From Arachis hypogaea (lineage: Eukaryota; Streptophyta; Magnoliopsida; Fabales; Fabaceae): 64,000 nucleotides of DNA. The position numbers were made by a program, and so were the translations under genes. Positions 11,269-22,146 of the stretch are shown here, one piece after another; positions within the stretch are counted from its first letter, which is position 1, and every line of letters starts with the position of its first letter. The notes under the pieces are model-generated. The model was not told the DNA's origin, did no database searches, and worked only from the letters and a program-made list of their open reading frames with translations. The stretch covers positions 90,252,626 to 90,316,625 of the forward strand of contig NC_092048.1 of NCBI RefSeq assembly GCF_003086295.3, given 5' to 3'.

Positions 11269-11764
11269 AGATCGTTATGCCTGGGTCACTACCGATCTTA
11301 TGGGCACGCCCTCCAAGACAACCCAAGAGGAATTACAAGAATTTCCCAATTCCGGGTCCCTGTGTAGAAGCGGCCCGGAAGTGGCGAATTACAACATCTT
11401 CCTCTCGGGGCCCGTGAATGCATATGGCAGGTAAATTTGTCATCTCCCCGGATTCCTGACTGGTTATGGATGTTCAAACCCATGTCCAGCACGTTGGGTA
11501 TTCGTCTTCCCTTCTCTCCATTTTTCATGGCCCTGTTGAACCGATATGACGAAGCCCTGTCACATCTCCACCGAACAGCTAGGCAGCCATTTGCTAGTAT
11601 GAAATGGTGTGTGAGTACTTGGAGCTCTCGGCCTCTGTCAACGTATTCCTTTATTTCTTTTTACTTACCAACCCTACTTGCAAAGGAAAGCACAAAAAAG
11701 GATACCTTTCCTTCTGGGTTGTACAAAACCGGCGAATCTTCGGGCTCTTTGAAGGGATTAAGGT
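11269..11764 (+). pseudogene. T2 antisense ORF (Transposase_28-like), broken
   Basis: Conceptual translation switches frame but keeps hallmarks of the plant 'putative gypsy type transposon' family (Pfam Transposase_28): DRYAWV at the start, then MFKPMSSTLGIRLPFSPFFMALL, then ELSASVNVFLYFF and KHKKGYLSF..VQNRRIFGLFE. The usual QLHPNSW segment is degraded to HLHRTARQP. It relates to the T3 antisense ORF (31391-32179, minus), which has LHPNSWDFVK. At least two frameshifts are needed, and the 3' end is lost at about 11764. Confidence 0.6.
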
Positions 11765-11863
11765 AACAACTACTAAACTAAAACTAGCAAACTAACAAAA
11801 GAGCAAACTATTCACAATATTAACATATGTATAATAACCAATAACAAGGCACACATATACAAC

Positions 11864-11881
11864 TCCCCGGCAACGGTGCCA
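11864..11881 (-). other. PBS next to N2 LTR
   Basis: On the minus strand it reads TGGCACCGTTGCCGGGGA, the tRNA-Asp complement with one C-to-T-type change. It lies three bases inside the LTR end at 11885. Confidence 0.75.
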
Positions 11882-11884
11882 TTT

Positions 11885-13267
11885 TGATGGACGAAAATTG
11901 TTTATGGTTTAGAATTTCACAATAAATTCTCGTTGCAAGTATAGTTCTAAACCAACAAACAATGCCTCAATAAAAAATTTGTTTGTCACAAGTACAAACC
12001 CCAATAAAAATAAAAACCGAAGTATTTAAACTTCGAGTCGTCTCTCAAGAAATTGCAGGGAAGTTTTCTTATTATTGGTTATGGATAGTATATTTTCGGG
12101 TTTTGAATAAGGGACAAGAAACATAAATGACAAGAAAGCAAATGAGATTCAAATGATAAAAAGGTCTTGGCAAGGGTTGATGGTTAAGGATCTTTATTCT
12201 TGTTACTAACCACAACATGATAATTGTAAGGATCAATCTCATTAAGTCATACTCTAACAAGTAAAGAAAAGTTAAATGAGCTACACCAATCCTAATCCAC
12301 AAGTCCTAGCAACCTCACTAATTAACTTAGTGGAAGCTAGAGTCAATGGACACCAATTATCAATACTTGGACATTAGCAACTCAAGTTCACCTAAGTTAC
12401 CATGCATCCCTAGCCAAGAACACAAAAATCTACTCTAACATCCTTCCAAGGAAATTAAACAATAACTCTAATCAACAATAAAGGAAAATGAAACATAAAT
12501 TGCATTAAAGGAAAATAAAAGGAACAAGAGTGCATCAACAACAAAGTAAACAAATACAAAGAGTAAAATTCTAAACTAGGAAAGTAAAGGTAAAGGAACA
12601 AGAAATTAGAAAGGAAAAGTAAATCAAAGCATGAATTAAACCTAGATCTAAGAAATCCTAATCTACATCTAACATAATTCTAGAGAGAAGAGAGAGCTTC
12701 TTTCTCTAGAAACTAACTAAATCATGATGAAAACTAAACTATGTGCTCCCCCGCTTGACTCCTATTGAATTCTGCATGTAATAGTCTCTGGAATCAATTG
12801 GATTTGGGTCTAGGAAGCTCAGAAATCGCCCCTAGCATTTTCACTTTAATGAGGTCAGAAATCGATTGGCATTTTTACTTCCCACGCGTACGCATCATGT
12901 CACGTGTACGCGTCGCCATGCGACTTCATTTCCACGCGTGCGCGTCTGTTACGCGTGTGCGTCGGTGTGTGCACTCTAAATCCTTGATTTTCTATGATTT
13001 CTCCACTTTGCATGCTTTTCTCTTCACTCCTTTGATGCATTCCTAGCCTTTTCAATCTGAATTCACTAACAAACACATCAAGGCATCTAGTGGAATCAAA
13101 GGTGAATTAAAATTAACCAATTAAAGGCCTAAAAAGCATGTTTTCACTCTTAAGCAAAAATTAGGGAAGAATTACAAAACCATGCTATTTCATTGAATAA
13201 ATGTGAGAAAAGTTGATAAAATCCACTCAATTCAGCATAAAATGTACCACGAAATAGTGGTGCATCA
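11885..13267 (-). repeat. N2 LTR (1,383 bp) flanked by PPT and PBS
   Basis: On the minus strand it begins TGATGCACCACTATTTCGTG and ends TCGTCCATCA. It is related to the N1 and N3 LTRs. It has CGCG palindromes at 12888-12965. The right side has a PPT and the left side a PBS, so internal sequence lies on both sides. Confidence 0.8.
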
Positions 13268-13285
13268 AATCTCCCCACACTTAAA
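13268..13285 (-). other. PPT of N2
   Basis: On the minus strand it reads TTTAAGTGTGGGGAGATT, next to the LTR start TGATGC. It matches 15 bases of the N1 PPT before diverging. Confidence 0.75.
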
Positions 13286-14791
13286 CCAAGCATGTCCTCA
13301 TGCTAAACCAAGAAAGAGACAAAGGGTATCATCATTTATTCGGTGCAAATAAACTATATGCAATCTACCTACATGCAACTATCTAAATGCAATCTATCTC
13401 AATGAATGCAACTACTTGGTCAAAATAAATCAACTTCCAAGAAAGCATATATGCACATAAGGGCTAAAGCAATCGTAATCATATCAAACCCACAATTGAA
13501 TTGAGTTATTGAAAGATTGTACAAACTTGCAAGAAAAGAGATGATCATGGATAAAAACATGTAATTGAGCAATCGAACCCTCACCGGATGTGTATCCGCT
13601 CTAATCACTCAAGTGTATAGGATTGATTCACTCAATTCTCCCCAAATCATTCTTTCTAAGATTTGTTTTTCATCTAACAATAAAAAATTATTCAATGCAT
13701 GCATACATACATTTATCATGAGGACTTATTCATAGGTTGTAATGGGGCTAGGGTAAAGGTAAGGATTCATATGGTCAAGTGAGCTTGAAATTTGAATCTT
13801 TGATTAACCTAAGCTTCCCACCTAACCTATGACAACCTATACAATTTAAATGCTAACCTAACTACCCATTCTTCACTTTTTCACACACTCTTGCATTCTC
13901 TTTTTTTTTTTTTATCACAACTCATATGCATTGATTATTATTGGACTTCACTTTGGGGCATTTTGTCCCCTCTTTATTGCTTTCCTTTTTATTTCTTTTT
14001 CTATTATTTTTTTCTGCACAATTTATTTTCTTTTTATTTTTCTATTTTTTTCCTTTTCAAACTAAAATATACACAAGAGCATCAATGCATATGGCTTTAC
14101 ATTTAATTAACACATGAGTATGTATCCAATTCCCAATGTTTTCAATAGAAAAACTCAAAATACACTTTTACCTCAACCAATGTCTCAAGTTTTTCCGCAC
14201 ACTTGAATGATATACACTCACTAGCCTAAGCTAATCAAAGATCCAAATAAAGGACATTTATTGTTTTTTGTTTCAAGGCTTGTAATGTGCTAAAATTAAG
14301 AACAAGTGGGTTTATCGTAGGCTCAAAATTGACTAACAATGGAAGATAAAAGGTAAGGCTATTTGGGTAAGTGAGCTCATGAAACAATGGCCTCAATCAT
14401 ATAAGTGCATGTATACGTAAAATAATGGACATAAAGAATCAAACAAATCAAGGATTACAATCATAGAAAGAGAATAACCACACAAGAAGGAAAATAGTGG
14501 TTATAAGATATAACCACGCAATTAGGCTCAAAACTCACATGCTTGTGTTCTTAGCTCAAAAATCATGTTCCATGATGTATAGTTCAAGCAAGTTCAATGA
14601 AAAATTTTTACTCAAATCAATTGGGATGCCCTATTGATAAATTTCTTGAAAATTTTTATTATTTTGACTAAGCTTATTATGTATATGCAAAACAAGAAAA
14701 TGCGACAAAAATTCCTAGAAGACCTAAAAATGAAATACAAAAGTGTTGGGATTAGAAATTTATCACCCAAAAGCGCCGATTCGGTCGGACG
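13286..14791 (-). other. N2 region between SL2 and PPT
   Basis: AT-rich, no supportable ORF, collinear with N1 2549-3977. It contains another partial PPT-like string near 13635-13650. Confidence 0.6.
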
Positions 14792-14830
14792 ACCTCCCCA
14801 CACTTAAAAGTTTGCAATGTCCTCGGTGCA
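14792..14830 (-). promoter_or_regulatory. SL2 stem-loop plus PPT copy (N2)
   Basis: The minus strand reads TGCACCG-AGGA-CATTGCA (14830-14813; five of seven pairs kept, loop intact). Four bases on is TTTAAGTGTGGGGAGGT (14808-14792), identical over 17 bases to both N1 copies. Confidence 0.65.
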
Positions 14831-15744
14831 TTCGAAGATGAGCAAGGGGGTATGGCGAGTTTCCGGGTTGCCACCTTCAGCTGGTGGATTAACCAGTTGC
14901 TGCGTGTTCTTTCTCTGCTTTCATTTTTGCTTATAATGACTCATCCTGTAAATAAAAAACAAGATAAAAAGATCAATAAATGCAAAAGCAAGGAAGCATA
15001 TTTTGTTGGAATGAGGTAAATCACTAGGATTGAGTGGGTGAATTAGTGTGACATTAATGAAGACTAGGTGTGTGAATTCTAAATTAGGCGCCCTTTAGAA
15101 TACACACACTATCATAGAGAGCTATGTCACAATTACACAAAGAAAGTATGTACTTCACTCATTCTAGTGTGCTTGAGATGCTCTAAACTCGTAGGTTAAG
15201 ACAACCAAACAAGCAATAAAGAAGCATGAAAGCATTCAAGCCAAAAACATATGGATGCATATGATTAAGAAACACAATGCATTAAAATAAATGCACAACA
15301 TCTATCAAGAAATTGCCTAATCAAAGAAAATGGTTCAAATCACATGGTGGCCAAATCATGTAATTAAAAAAGATTTAGAAAGCTTGAAGGCAATATCACA
15401 TGTACTTGGTGTTCACAAAGGTTAAGAATAAAAAATTCAAAACCAAGTAATAAATTGTAACCTCAACAAAGAATCCAACAACGAATATCCAAAAATAATT
15501 ATGCTAAAATAGCATTTAGTTAGTAATAAGCAGCAATATACAATAAACAAAATTAATAATCCAACACTTATTATGAAAACAAAAATCAAACACAAATGAA
15601 ACTAACTAAATAGCTAACTAACTAATGGTTGATGGTGTATGGTAGTGTTTGATGATGGGTAAGAGAAGGAAAGAAGAGAAGAGAAGAAAGAAGAAGGAAA
15701 GAAATGGAAAGAAGATGAGAAAAGAAGAGTGGTGAAACAGGGCG
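14831..15744 (-). other. N2 spacer with pyrimidine tract
   Basis: No supportable ORF. On the minus strand, 15740-15650 is a T/C-rich tract (CTTTCCTTCTTCTTTC type), the counterpart of the tract upstream of SL2 in the other elements. Confidence 0.5.
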
Positions 15745-16105
15745 ATCCACGCGTATGCCTGGTGTGACGCGTGAGCGTGGATAGGTGAAATCGGAGCGAC
15801 GCGTACACGTGAGTCATGCGTACGCGTGATGGGTTATTCAGAGATGCGATGCATACACGTCCTTCATACACATGCGTGGAGGGTGGCATTGGCGACCAAC
15901 GCGTAAGCGTCGCCCACGCCTACGCGTGGGTCGCAGTTGTGCCGCTGGCACAAAACGCGCACAAAGTAGTCATAACTCTCTGGAATTTGTATGGAGGTGA
16001 AATTTTTGGAGCCACACGTACGCGTGGGTGACTCCCACGTGTGAATGGTTGAAAAGCTTGGGGTCACGCGTACGTGTGGGTGACGCGTACGCGTGGGTTG
16101 GTGCT
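15745..16105. repeat. CGCG palindrome array in N2
   Basis: Repeated CACGCGTACGCGTGG-like near-palindromes, about ten, with diverged spacers. It occupies the same position between SL1 and the pyrimidine tract as in N1. Confidence 0.7.
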
Positions 16106-16297
16106 CTATTTTTTCAAATTTTTTTCCAAGTTTTTGCACCAAACCAAGCATTCCGAACCTCCAAACAGCTACCAAAATACCATAAAACCTTATTTAAGAT
16201 GCTAAACTACCAGCTAAACTCAACAAACTAAACAAAACATCAAATTAACTAATTTTACCAATATTTACAAAAGAGAAAAATGAAAAGATTTTATCAT

Positions 16298-16315
16298 GGT
16301 GGGGTGTCTCCCACC
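16298..16315 (-). other. SL1 stem-loop after N2 gag
   Basis: GGTGGG and CCCACC form a perfect 6-bp stem around a six-base loop (AGACAC on the minus strand), preceded by AAAAGTGCTA. It is 22 bases past the gag-like stop region. Confidence 0.6.
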
Positions 16316-16336
16316 TAGCACTTTTGTTTATTGTCC

Positions 16337-16712
16337 TTAAGTTGGAATTTTGCGGAGCTCCTCATGAAGGTGGCTTGTGCTTGAAGCCATCCTTAACATC
16401 CACCAATGCTTGGTCTTCCAATAAGCTCCATTCTTCAAAATTAATAACTGCAAGCTTTGATGGAGTTCCACACAAACCATGAACTCCTGAAATTGATTCT
16501 CTTTGTGTGATCCAGGATTCCTCACTTTGTTTTGACACCCATCCTCAAGTTGATTATCATTAATCCATCTAGGTGGTAGGCAAGATGAATTCTCAATTAA
16601 GCGACCAAACATGCTTCTAGATCCAAACAATCTAGCTCTACACCAACCCCTGCAATTAAGCCTTGAACATGTAACCATCATGAACTTTGATTTACAATGC
16701 CAACCACTAACC
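16337..16712 (-). pseudogene. N2 gag-like ORF, C-terminal piece
   Basis: Minus-strand frame from the N3 insertion to the stop near 16337. The residues MVSGWHCKSKFMMV...GSRSMFGR line up with N1 residues around KMASGKNCQARFIMV...GSRKLFGS, and both end with a KHWW motif. Removing N3 (16718-18256) and one TSD copy joins this piece in frame to 18262-18441, so the frame was open when N3 arrived. The function is unknown. The sequence is a basic, Trp-rich tail with no recognised domain. Confidence 0.6.
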
Positions 16713-16717
16713 ATCTC
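16713..16717. repeat. TSD of N3, left copy
   Basis: ATCTC, repeated exactly at 18257-18261. Confidence 0.85.
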
Positions 16718-18256
16718 TGACAAACGGACTTTCATTGGTAAAGAATTTTACAGATAAAGTTCTCGTTGTAAGTATAGTTTCTAAACTAACAGAGAATCCT
16801 TTTGTACAAAAATTTTGGTTGTCACTTAAGCAAACCCAATAAAATTTATAATTGAAGCATTCAAACCTCGGGTCGTCTCTCAAGGAATTGCAGGGAAGTA
16901 TGATTTATTATTGGTTATGGAAAAAGGTATATTTTTGGGATTTTGAAATAGGGAACAGGAAAATAAATTAGCAATAAAGTAAATTAATAATCATGAAAAC
17001 CATTGCAGGGTATAAGAACTAGAAATCCCATCCTAGTTATCCTTATCAAGTGTGATGAGAATTGTTTATTGCTCCCACTTAGTTAACCCTCACTAAATAA
17101 AGGAAAGTCAAGTGGACAAATCAATAGGATTCCTCAAGTCCTAGTCAACTCCTATGGAAAGACTAGCTTTAGAGGGATCCAAATCAATCAGCAAATTCCA
17201 ATTTTCAATTAACAATTGAGTTTGATAACTCAAGTGTCACCAATTACTCAACCAAAGCAAGGGGAAAAATCTAAATTAAATTGGAAGCATCAATAACATA
17301 AATAGAAGAAAGTAATCATAATTCTGAAATACCTCAATTTGTATTAAATAAGAAAATCAATTCTAACATGGAGTTCATAAACCAATATTGGGAAAGTAAG
17401 TAATTAGCAAGTGAAATAGAGAAACCAAAGTATTAAAAAAAATAAAAGTAGAAGAGAAACTAAATTAAAGGAACATTGAACCTGGAATTGAGAAGAAGTA
17501 ATCCTAAAACTAAGAGAAATCCTAATCCTAAAACCTAAGAGAGAGGAGAGAGCCTCTCTCTCTCTAGAAACTAGATCTAAACCTAAAATTGTGTATATGA
17601 AAGTTGTCTCCATGAACGAATAGATTTCCCCATATTATAGCCTCTAATCTGTGTTTTTTGGGTAAAAAACTGGGTCAAAAATAGCTCAGAAATTGCCCCC
17701 AGCGATTTTTGATACGTCCAGCACGCGGCACTGTCACGCGTACACGTCGTCCACGCGTACGCGTAGATTGGATTTTTTCCAGGTCACGCGTGCGCGTAAT
17801 CTACGCGTGCGCGTCACCTATCTTTAGGGTAGCTATGGCAAATTATATATCTTTACGAAGCCCCGGATGTTAGCTTTCCAACACAACTGGAACCGCATCA
17901 TTTGGACCTCTGTAGCTCAAGTTATCGTCGAATTAGTAACAAGAGGTCAGGCTGGACAACTCAGCAATTCCTTCAGTTTCTTGTATTCCTTCTACTTTTG
18001 CATGCTTCCTTTCCATCCTCCAAGCTATTCGTGCCCTGTAATCCCTGAAATCACTTAACGCACATATCACAGCATCGAATGGTAATAAGAGAGGATTACT
18101 ATTATCAAATATAAGGCCAAAGAAGCATGTTCTCAATCATAGCACAAAATCAGGAAGGAAAACGTAAAATATGCGAATTGTATGAATAAGTGTGAGAATA
18201 ATGGATAAAATCCACTAGATTAAGCACAGGATAAACCTTAAAAATGGGGTTTATCA
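16718..18256 (-). mobile_element. N3: solo LTR (1,539 bp) in N2 gag
   Basis: On the minus strand it begins TGATAAACCCCATTTTTAAG and ends GTCCGTTTGTCA. A perfect 5-bp TSD (ATCTC) flanks it, and both neighbours are N2 gag-like coding sequence with no PPT or PBS. This is a solo LTR left by recombination between the two LTRs of an inserted element. It is closest to the N1 LTR. It carries CGCG palindromes (17717-17815) and a possible TATA (17634-17639, minus). Confidence 0.88.
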
Positions 18257-18261
18257 ATCTC
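18257..18261. repeat. TSD of N3, right copy
   Basis: ATCTC, partner of 16713-16717. Confidence 0.85.
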
Positions 18262-18441
18262 CCTTTTGCTTTTAAAGCCACAAAGAGCTCTAAGTTGCCC
18301 ATCCGTCTCAAGCAAACCATATTCAAGTGGGATAATTAAGCTTAGAGATGAGAGATTTACCCACTTAAAAGAAAGAATGGATGGTGATGGCTTGGGGAGA
18401 GGTGTTTCCACTCCCTTTTTAAATCTACAACTACCAATTTT
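18262..18441 (-). pseudogene. N2 gag-like ORF, middle piece
   Basis: The minus-strand translation runs ETPLPKPSPSILSFKW... then EYGLLETDGQLRALCGFKSKRE, matching N1 (713-850) over the EYGLLETDGQ block. It is bounded on one side by the LTR-derived patch (18442-18757) and on the other by the N3 TSD. Confidence 0.6.
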
Positions 18442-18757
18442 AAGGAAATTAACAACAACAACTCAAATCAACAATAAAGGAACATGAAACATAAATTGCA
18501 TTAAAGGAAAATAAAAGGAACAAGAGTGCATCAACAACAAAGTAAACAAATACAAAGAGTAAAATGCTAAACTCGGAAAGCAAAGGTAAAGGAACAAGTA
18601 AAACTAAATCAAAGCATGAATTAAACCTAGATCTAAGAAATCTTAATCTACATCTAACCTAATTCTAGAGAGAAGAGAGAGATTCTCTCTCTAGAAACTA
18701 ACTAAAGCATGATGAAAACTAAACTCTGAGCTCCCCCCTTGTGCTCTTCTTGAATCA
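18442..18757 (-). repeat. LTR-derived patch inside N2 gag
   Basis: About 316 bases nearly identical to the middle of the N2 LTR (about 12448-12773), same orientation. Neither end is an LTR terminus, and I see no TSD. It splits the gag-like frame between ...VIQEEHKG and ETPLPK.... Template-copied repair filler or gene conversion explains it better than transposition. Confidence 0.7.
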
Positions 18758-19629
18758 CCTCCACCTCTTCACAAGATTTCTCAAACTCAATCCTTTGTTC
18801 ATTAATTTCATCTAACTCTTCTCCATCGCTCAGATCATAAATGAGAGGATGAGAGAAATCTACATCCACATTACTTTCTATCTCATTGGAAGAAGGCTCT
18901 TCAAGTTCAAAGGATTCACCACTAAGACGGTTTGATGCATGATCTTCATCACCAAGGGAACTCAATTCTTGCTCTAGTCCCTCCAAGTTTTCACTCAACA
19001 ATTGTTTTGGAGGTTGTGCACTTTCCTCCTCAACATCAAATTCAATCTTCTGGGAAGGGTTTTCTATGACTTTAAGTTCCTATGGAAGTTCCGCATCTCC
19101 TAAGTCTTCAACCACTTCTTCCTCTTCTTCAACAATCATAGGTTTCTCCAATTATTCTAACACGAAGCAACATTCCTCATTTTCCACTGGAGTTCCCAAT
19201 CTCTCCTTCATGCTATACTCTTCATCTGATTCTCCACATGTGGCTATAGGGGTACTTTGAGTGTTCAAGCATTGGGAGGCCAATCGATTTACTACCTCGT
19301 CCAAGGCGGCCATGAATCCTAGTACCTCCCTTTGCATCTCTTCTTGCCTTTGAAGGAATACAGTGAGAAAATCATCCATTGGGGCTTGGGGTGGATAGGA
19401 GGGTTCATCATTTTGGAGAAAGGATTCATAATAGGAAGGTGGTTCTTCTTGGTGGGAATATGGAGGTGGCATATATGAAATGTGTGGTTCTTGGGAGTAT
19501 GGATGTTAGAATTGTGGTGGCTCTATGGATTTTCTTGCATAATGGTCACAAGGATGAGGTAAGGGTGATTGGCTATATGATGGATGAGGGTCATAGGAAG
19601 GAGTTTGGTAAAAAGAGGCTTGTGAGTAT
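18758..19629 (-). pseudogene. N2 gag-like ORF, N-terminal side
   Basis: One minus-strand frame with a few stops, for example an interruption after CCFVLE and another in DAELP*EL. The segment PPPYSHQEEPPSYYESFLQ is followed by a Q/E-rich helix and EVLGFMAALDEVVNRLASQ (about 19300), then long acidic stretches (VEEEEEVVEDLGD, ENLEGLEQELSSL). The acidic, low-complexity tail is typical of plant gag linkers. The true N-terminus is lost to G1 at 19629. The Retrotrans_gag core is not in the window. Confidence 0.5.
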
Positions 19630-19884
19630 TGATGCTACGGCATTTTGGCCAGTTTCACTGACCTTTTCTTTATGGTTTTAGGGTAGTTTCATGCACTTTC
19701 TTAGGAAATAAGCAAGTTTTGGGTAAATAATCATTTACATCTTGATTCAAGCAAACATTGTGAATTTTATATGATTTCATGAGAATTATGCATGAATTGA
19801 ATGGTAAATTGAATGATGCATGATCTCATGGGTTAGAACCTAGCTTTGATTCACTTTATTTGCTTGGTTTCAGGACAAAGGAAG

Positions 19885-20725
19885 CAAGGAAGATGCCACG
19901 TTAATAGCCACGTTAGTCCAACTAACGTGACCATTAACATGGAAAGGAGGCTAGCTTACAACATTAACAAGAAAAGTGAACACCAATAACGCTTTCGTGA
20001 GCCATCATAGCCCACGCTAGTGTCCACGTTAACTACGTTAACGTGGAAGCTAACGTGGAAGAGAAGTAAAGCTCCAACGTTAGTGGTAAAAGTGAATGCC
20101 ACTAACGTTGGGGAGAGGGGCACACTTAGCCATGTTAAGAGTCACGTTAACGTAACGTGACCTCTAACGTGGGAGAAGCAATGAAGAGCCAACGTTAGTG
20201 ACACTCACCTTTGTTACTAACATTGGACTAAGCCTCTATTAGCCACGTTAGTTGCCACGTTAATTGCATTAACGTGGAAGCTAACGTGGAGGAAAGGAAT
20301 GATGAGCCAACGTTAGTGACACTCACCTTTGTCACTAACGTTAGAGATGGCTATCACTACCACGTTAGAAGTCACGTTAACCTAAGTAACGTGAACTCTA
20401 ACGTGGGAAGAAGGGTGTTTGGAGCATTAGTGACAAAGGTAAGTGTCACTAACGCTCTCGAAGTTGAGGCATACCCACGTTAAGGGTCACGTTAGCTACA
20501 CTAACGTGGACTCTAACGTAGGGAAGAAAGGGCCAAGGGCAACGTTATTGGCAAAGGTAAACGCCAATAACGCTCACGATGGATCAAGAGGCAACATTAG
20601 TGGTCACGTTAGTGCCACTAATGTTGAAGTTAACGCTTGGGCTAGGAACGTTAGTGCAAAAGGTGATTGTCACTAACGTTCTCGAACCCACATTTTCACT
20701 TAACGTTAACGCCACTAACGTCCTA
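19885..20725. repeat. AACGTT/CACGTTA palindrome array in G1 LTR
   Basis: About 20 pairs of short complementary words, for example AACGTTAGTGACA facing TGTCACTAACGTT and CCACGTTA facing TAACGTGG, separated by 5-40 bases. Unit order is loosely repeated every 110-120 bases. It lies upstream of the TATA box, in U3. Confidence 0.75.
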
Positions 20726-20860
20726 GCCAAAGTCCATGCCTACTTCACACTTTCTCTGCAAGTAAAGCTGAGCCCACTGAAGATTCTAAACTGCTTCAAC
20801 TCAAGATCCAAAGGCCCATATCCAAGACTTGAAGAGCCAACTGGAAGATCAGAAGAGTAG

Positions 20861-20868
20861 TATATATA
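20861..20868 (+). promoter_or_regulatory. TATA box of G1 LTR
   Basis: TATATATA followed by GGGG, directly downstream of the palindrome array and upstream of the T/C-rich presumed transcript start region. Confidence 0.55.
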
Positions 20869-21853
20869 GGGGTAGTTTTGAACTAGGGAGGAGCTTTTGG
20901 GATTGAGAGGACTACTCTCTGTATAATTTTACTTTCTCTACAACTTCTAATTTTACTTCAGAATGTACTCTCCATCTTTGCTTTCTATTCCCAGAGCCAT
21001 GAACAACTAAACCCCTTTCATTGGGTTAGAGAGCTCTGTTGTAATTTGATGGATCAATAATAGTTTTCATTATTCTTCTTCTTTCTTTTCTCTTGATTTT
21101 ACTTGAAAGCTTTCAATCTTCATCCAATTGGATAGTTGTCTTGGAAAAGAAACTATTCATACTTGGATCTCTTCTGAACCTTGGAAGAGGAATGAAGAGA
21201 TCATGCTAGAAATGCTTTCTCATGTTGGACCAAATTGGGGTTTGGGCAGATATAGTGACATATAATTCTCCCAATACTTTGATTTGGAAATACATGTGGT
21301 ATAATCAGTGATCGCACCTCATCTCTTCTCATGAGCAATTAGACCAAGGAATTGGCTATTGACCAAGATTTGAGAGATTGAGTTACCAAGGAATTGGAAT
21401 TCAATCACTTAAGATTGTCAAGGAGATCAATGAATGCATTGATTGAGGAAGAGATGAAAATGAACTTGATCCGGAGAATGTAACATCTCCTAAGCCCAAT
21501 GAATTCCCCATTTCTGATCTTACCCATTCTCTTTAGTTTCTGCCATTTACTTTCATGCTAAATTCCCCATTCCCCATTTAAGATTCTGCAATTTACTTTC
21601 CGCCATTTATATTTAGCTCTTTATTTCCAGCATTTACATTTTCTGCTATTTACTTTTCTGCCATTTAATTTCCTGCAACTCTCAAACCAAATTCTGCTTA
21701 GCTCAACTAGAACATTCCTCTAATTAAAGTTGCTTGACCAATCAATCCCTGTGGGATTCGACCTCACTCTATTGTGAGTTTTTACTTGACGACAATTCGG
21801 TATACTTGCCGAGGGAGATTTGTTAAGAGACAAGTTTCCGTGCATCAAGTTTA

Positions 21854-21871
21854 TGGCGCCGTTGCCGGGGA
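21854..21871 (+). other. PBS of G1 (tRNA-Asp)
   Basis: TGGCGCCGTTGCCGGGGA, exact complement of the tRNA-Asp 3' end, six bases after the LTR. Confidence 0.85.
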
Positions 21872-22146
21872 TTAATTTTGTATCAACAATGATTAAATTG
21901 GTGGATAACTAGATTGAGCACTTTTCTTTTGTTTGATTTAATTCCATCTGAGTAATTTACTTTCAGTTTTAGTTATTTCCTTCCCTTTATCTCTCACCCA
22001 TTTGGGGTGCTATCTGCATATCATTTTTTTACTATTTAGTTCACTGACCCACTAACTGTTTAATATATTGTATCACTCACACTAACAGCATTTCTGCAGA
22101 AAATACTGTCTGCATCTATCCTTTTTGCTTGTGCCTTATTGGTTGT

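Larger units (their letters stand above)
10218..11764 (-). mobile_element. T2: fragment of a second Tat-type element
   Basis: The fragment matches the 3' end of a Tat element lying on the minus strand. It has part of the 3' LTR (10218-10513), a PPT-like GGGGGCAC (10514-10521, minus strand) directly before TGTTCCGG, then an ORF running the opposite way (plus strand), exactly as the antisense ORF is arranged in T3. It is cut on the left by M1 and on the right at about 11764 by N2 leader sequence. Confidence 0.65.
11765..19629 (-). mobile_element. N2: rearranged gag-only LTR element
   Basis: Minus strand from the right: gag-like ORF (19629 to 16337, interrupted by an LTR patch and by N3), SL1, CGCG array, pyrimidine tract, SL2 with PPT copy, AT-rich tail, PPT (13285-13268), an LTR (13267-11885), then a PBS (11881-11864) and about 100 bases of leader. 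An LTR with a PPT before it and a PBS after it does not fit a simple 3' LTR. The right end is cut by G1 at 19629/19630. Confidence 0.75.
19630..21847 (+). repeat. 5' LTR of G1 (2,218 bp)
   Basis: It begins TGATGCTACGGCATTTTGG and ends TTTCCGTGCATCA, six bases before the PBS. It carries a long AACGTT palindrome array (19885-20725), a TATA box (20861) and typical T/C-rich R-U5 sequence after it. Confidence 0.85.

Noticed and set aside
21854..21872. tRNA-Asp-like sequence (also 8555, 43382, 46394)
   Set aside because: Only the 18-base complement of the tRNA 3' end is present, just inside LTRs; these are primer-binding sites, not tRNA genes.
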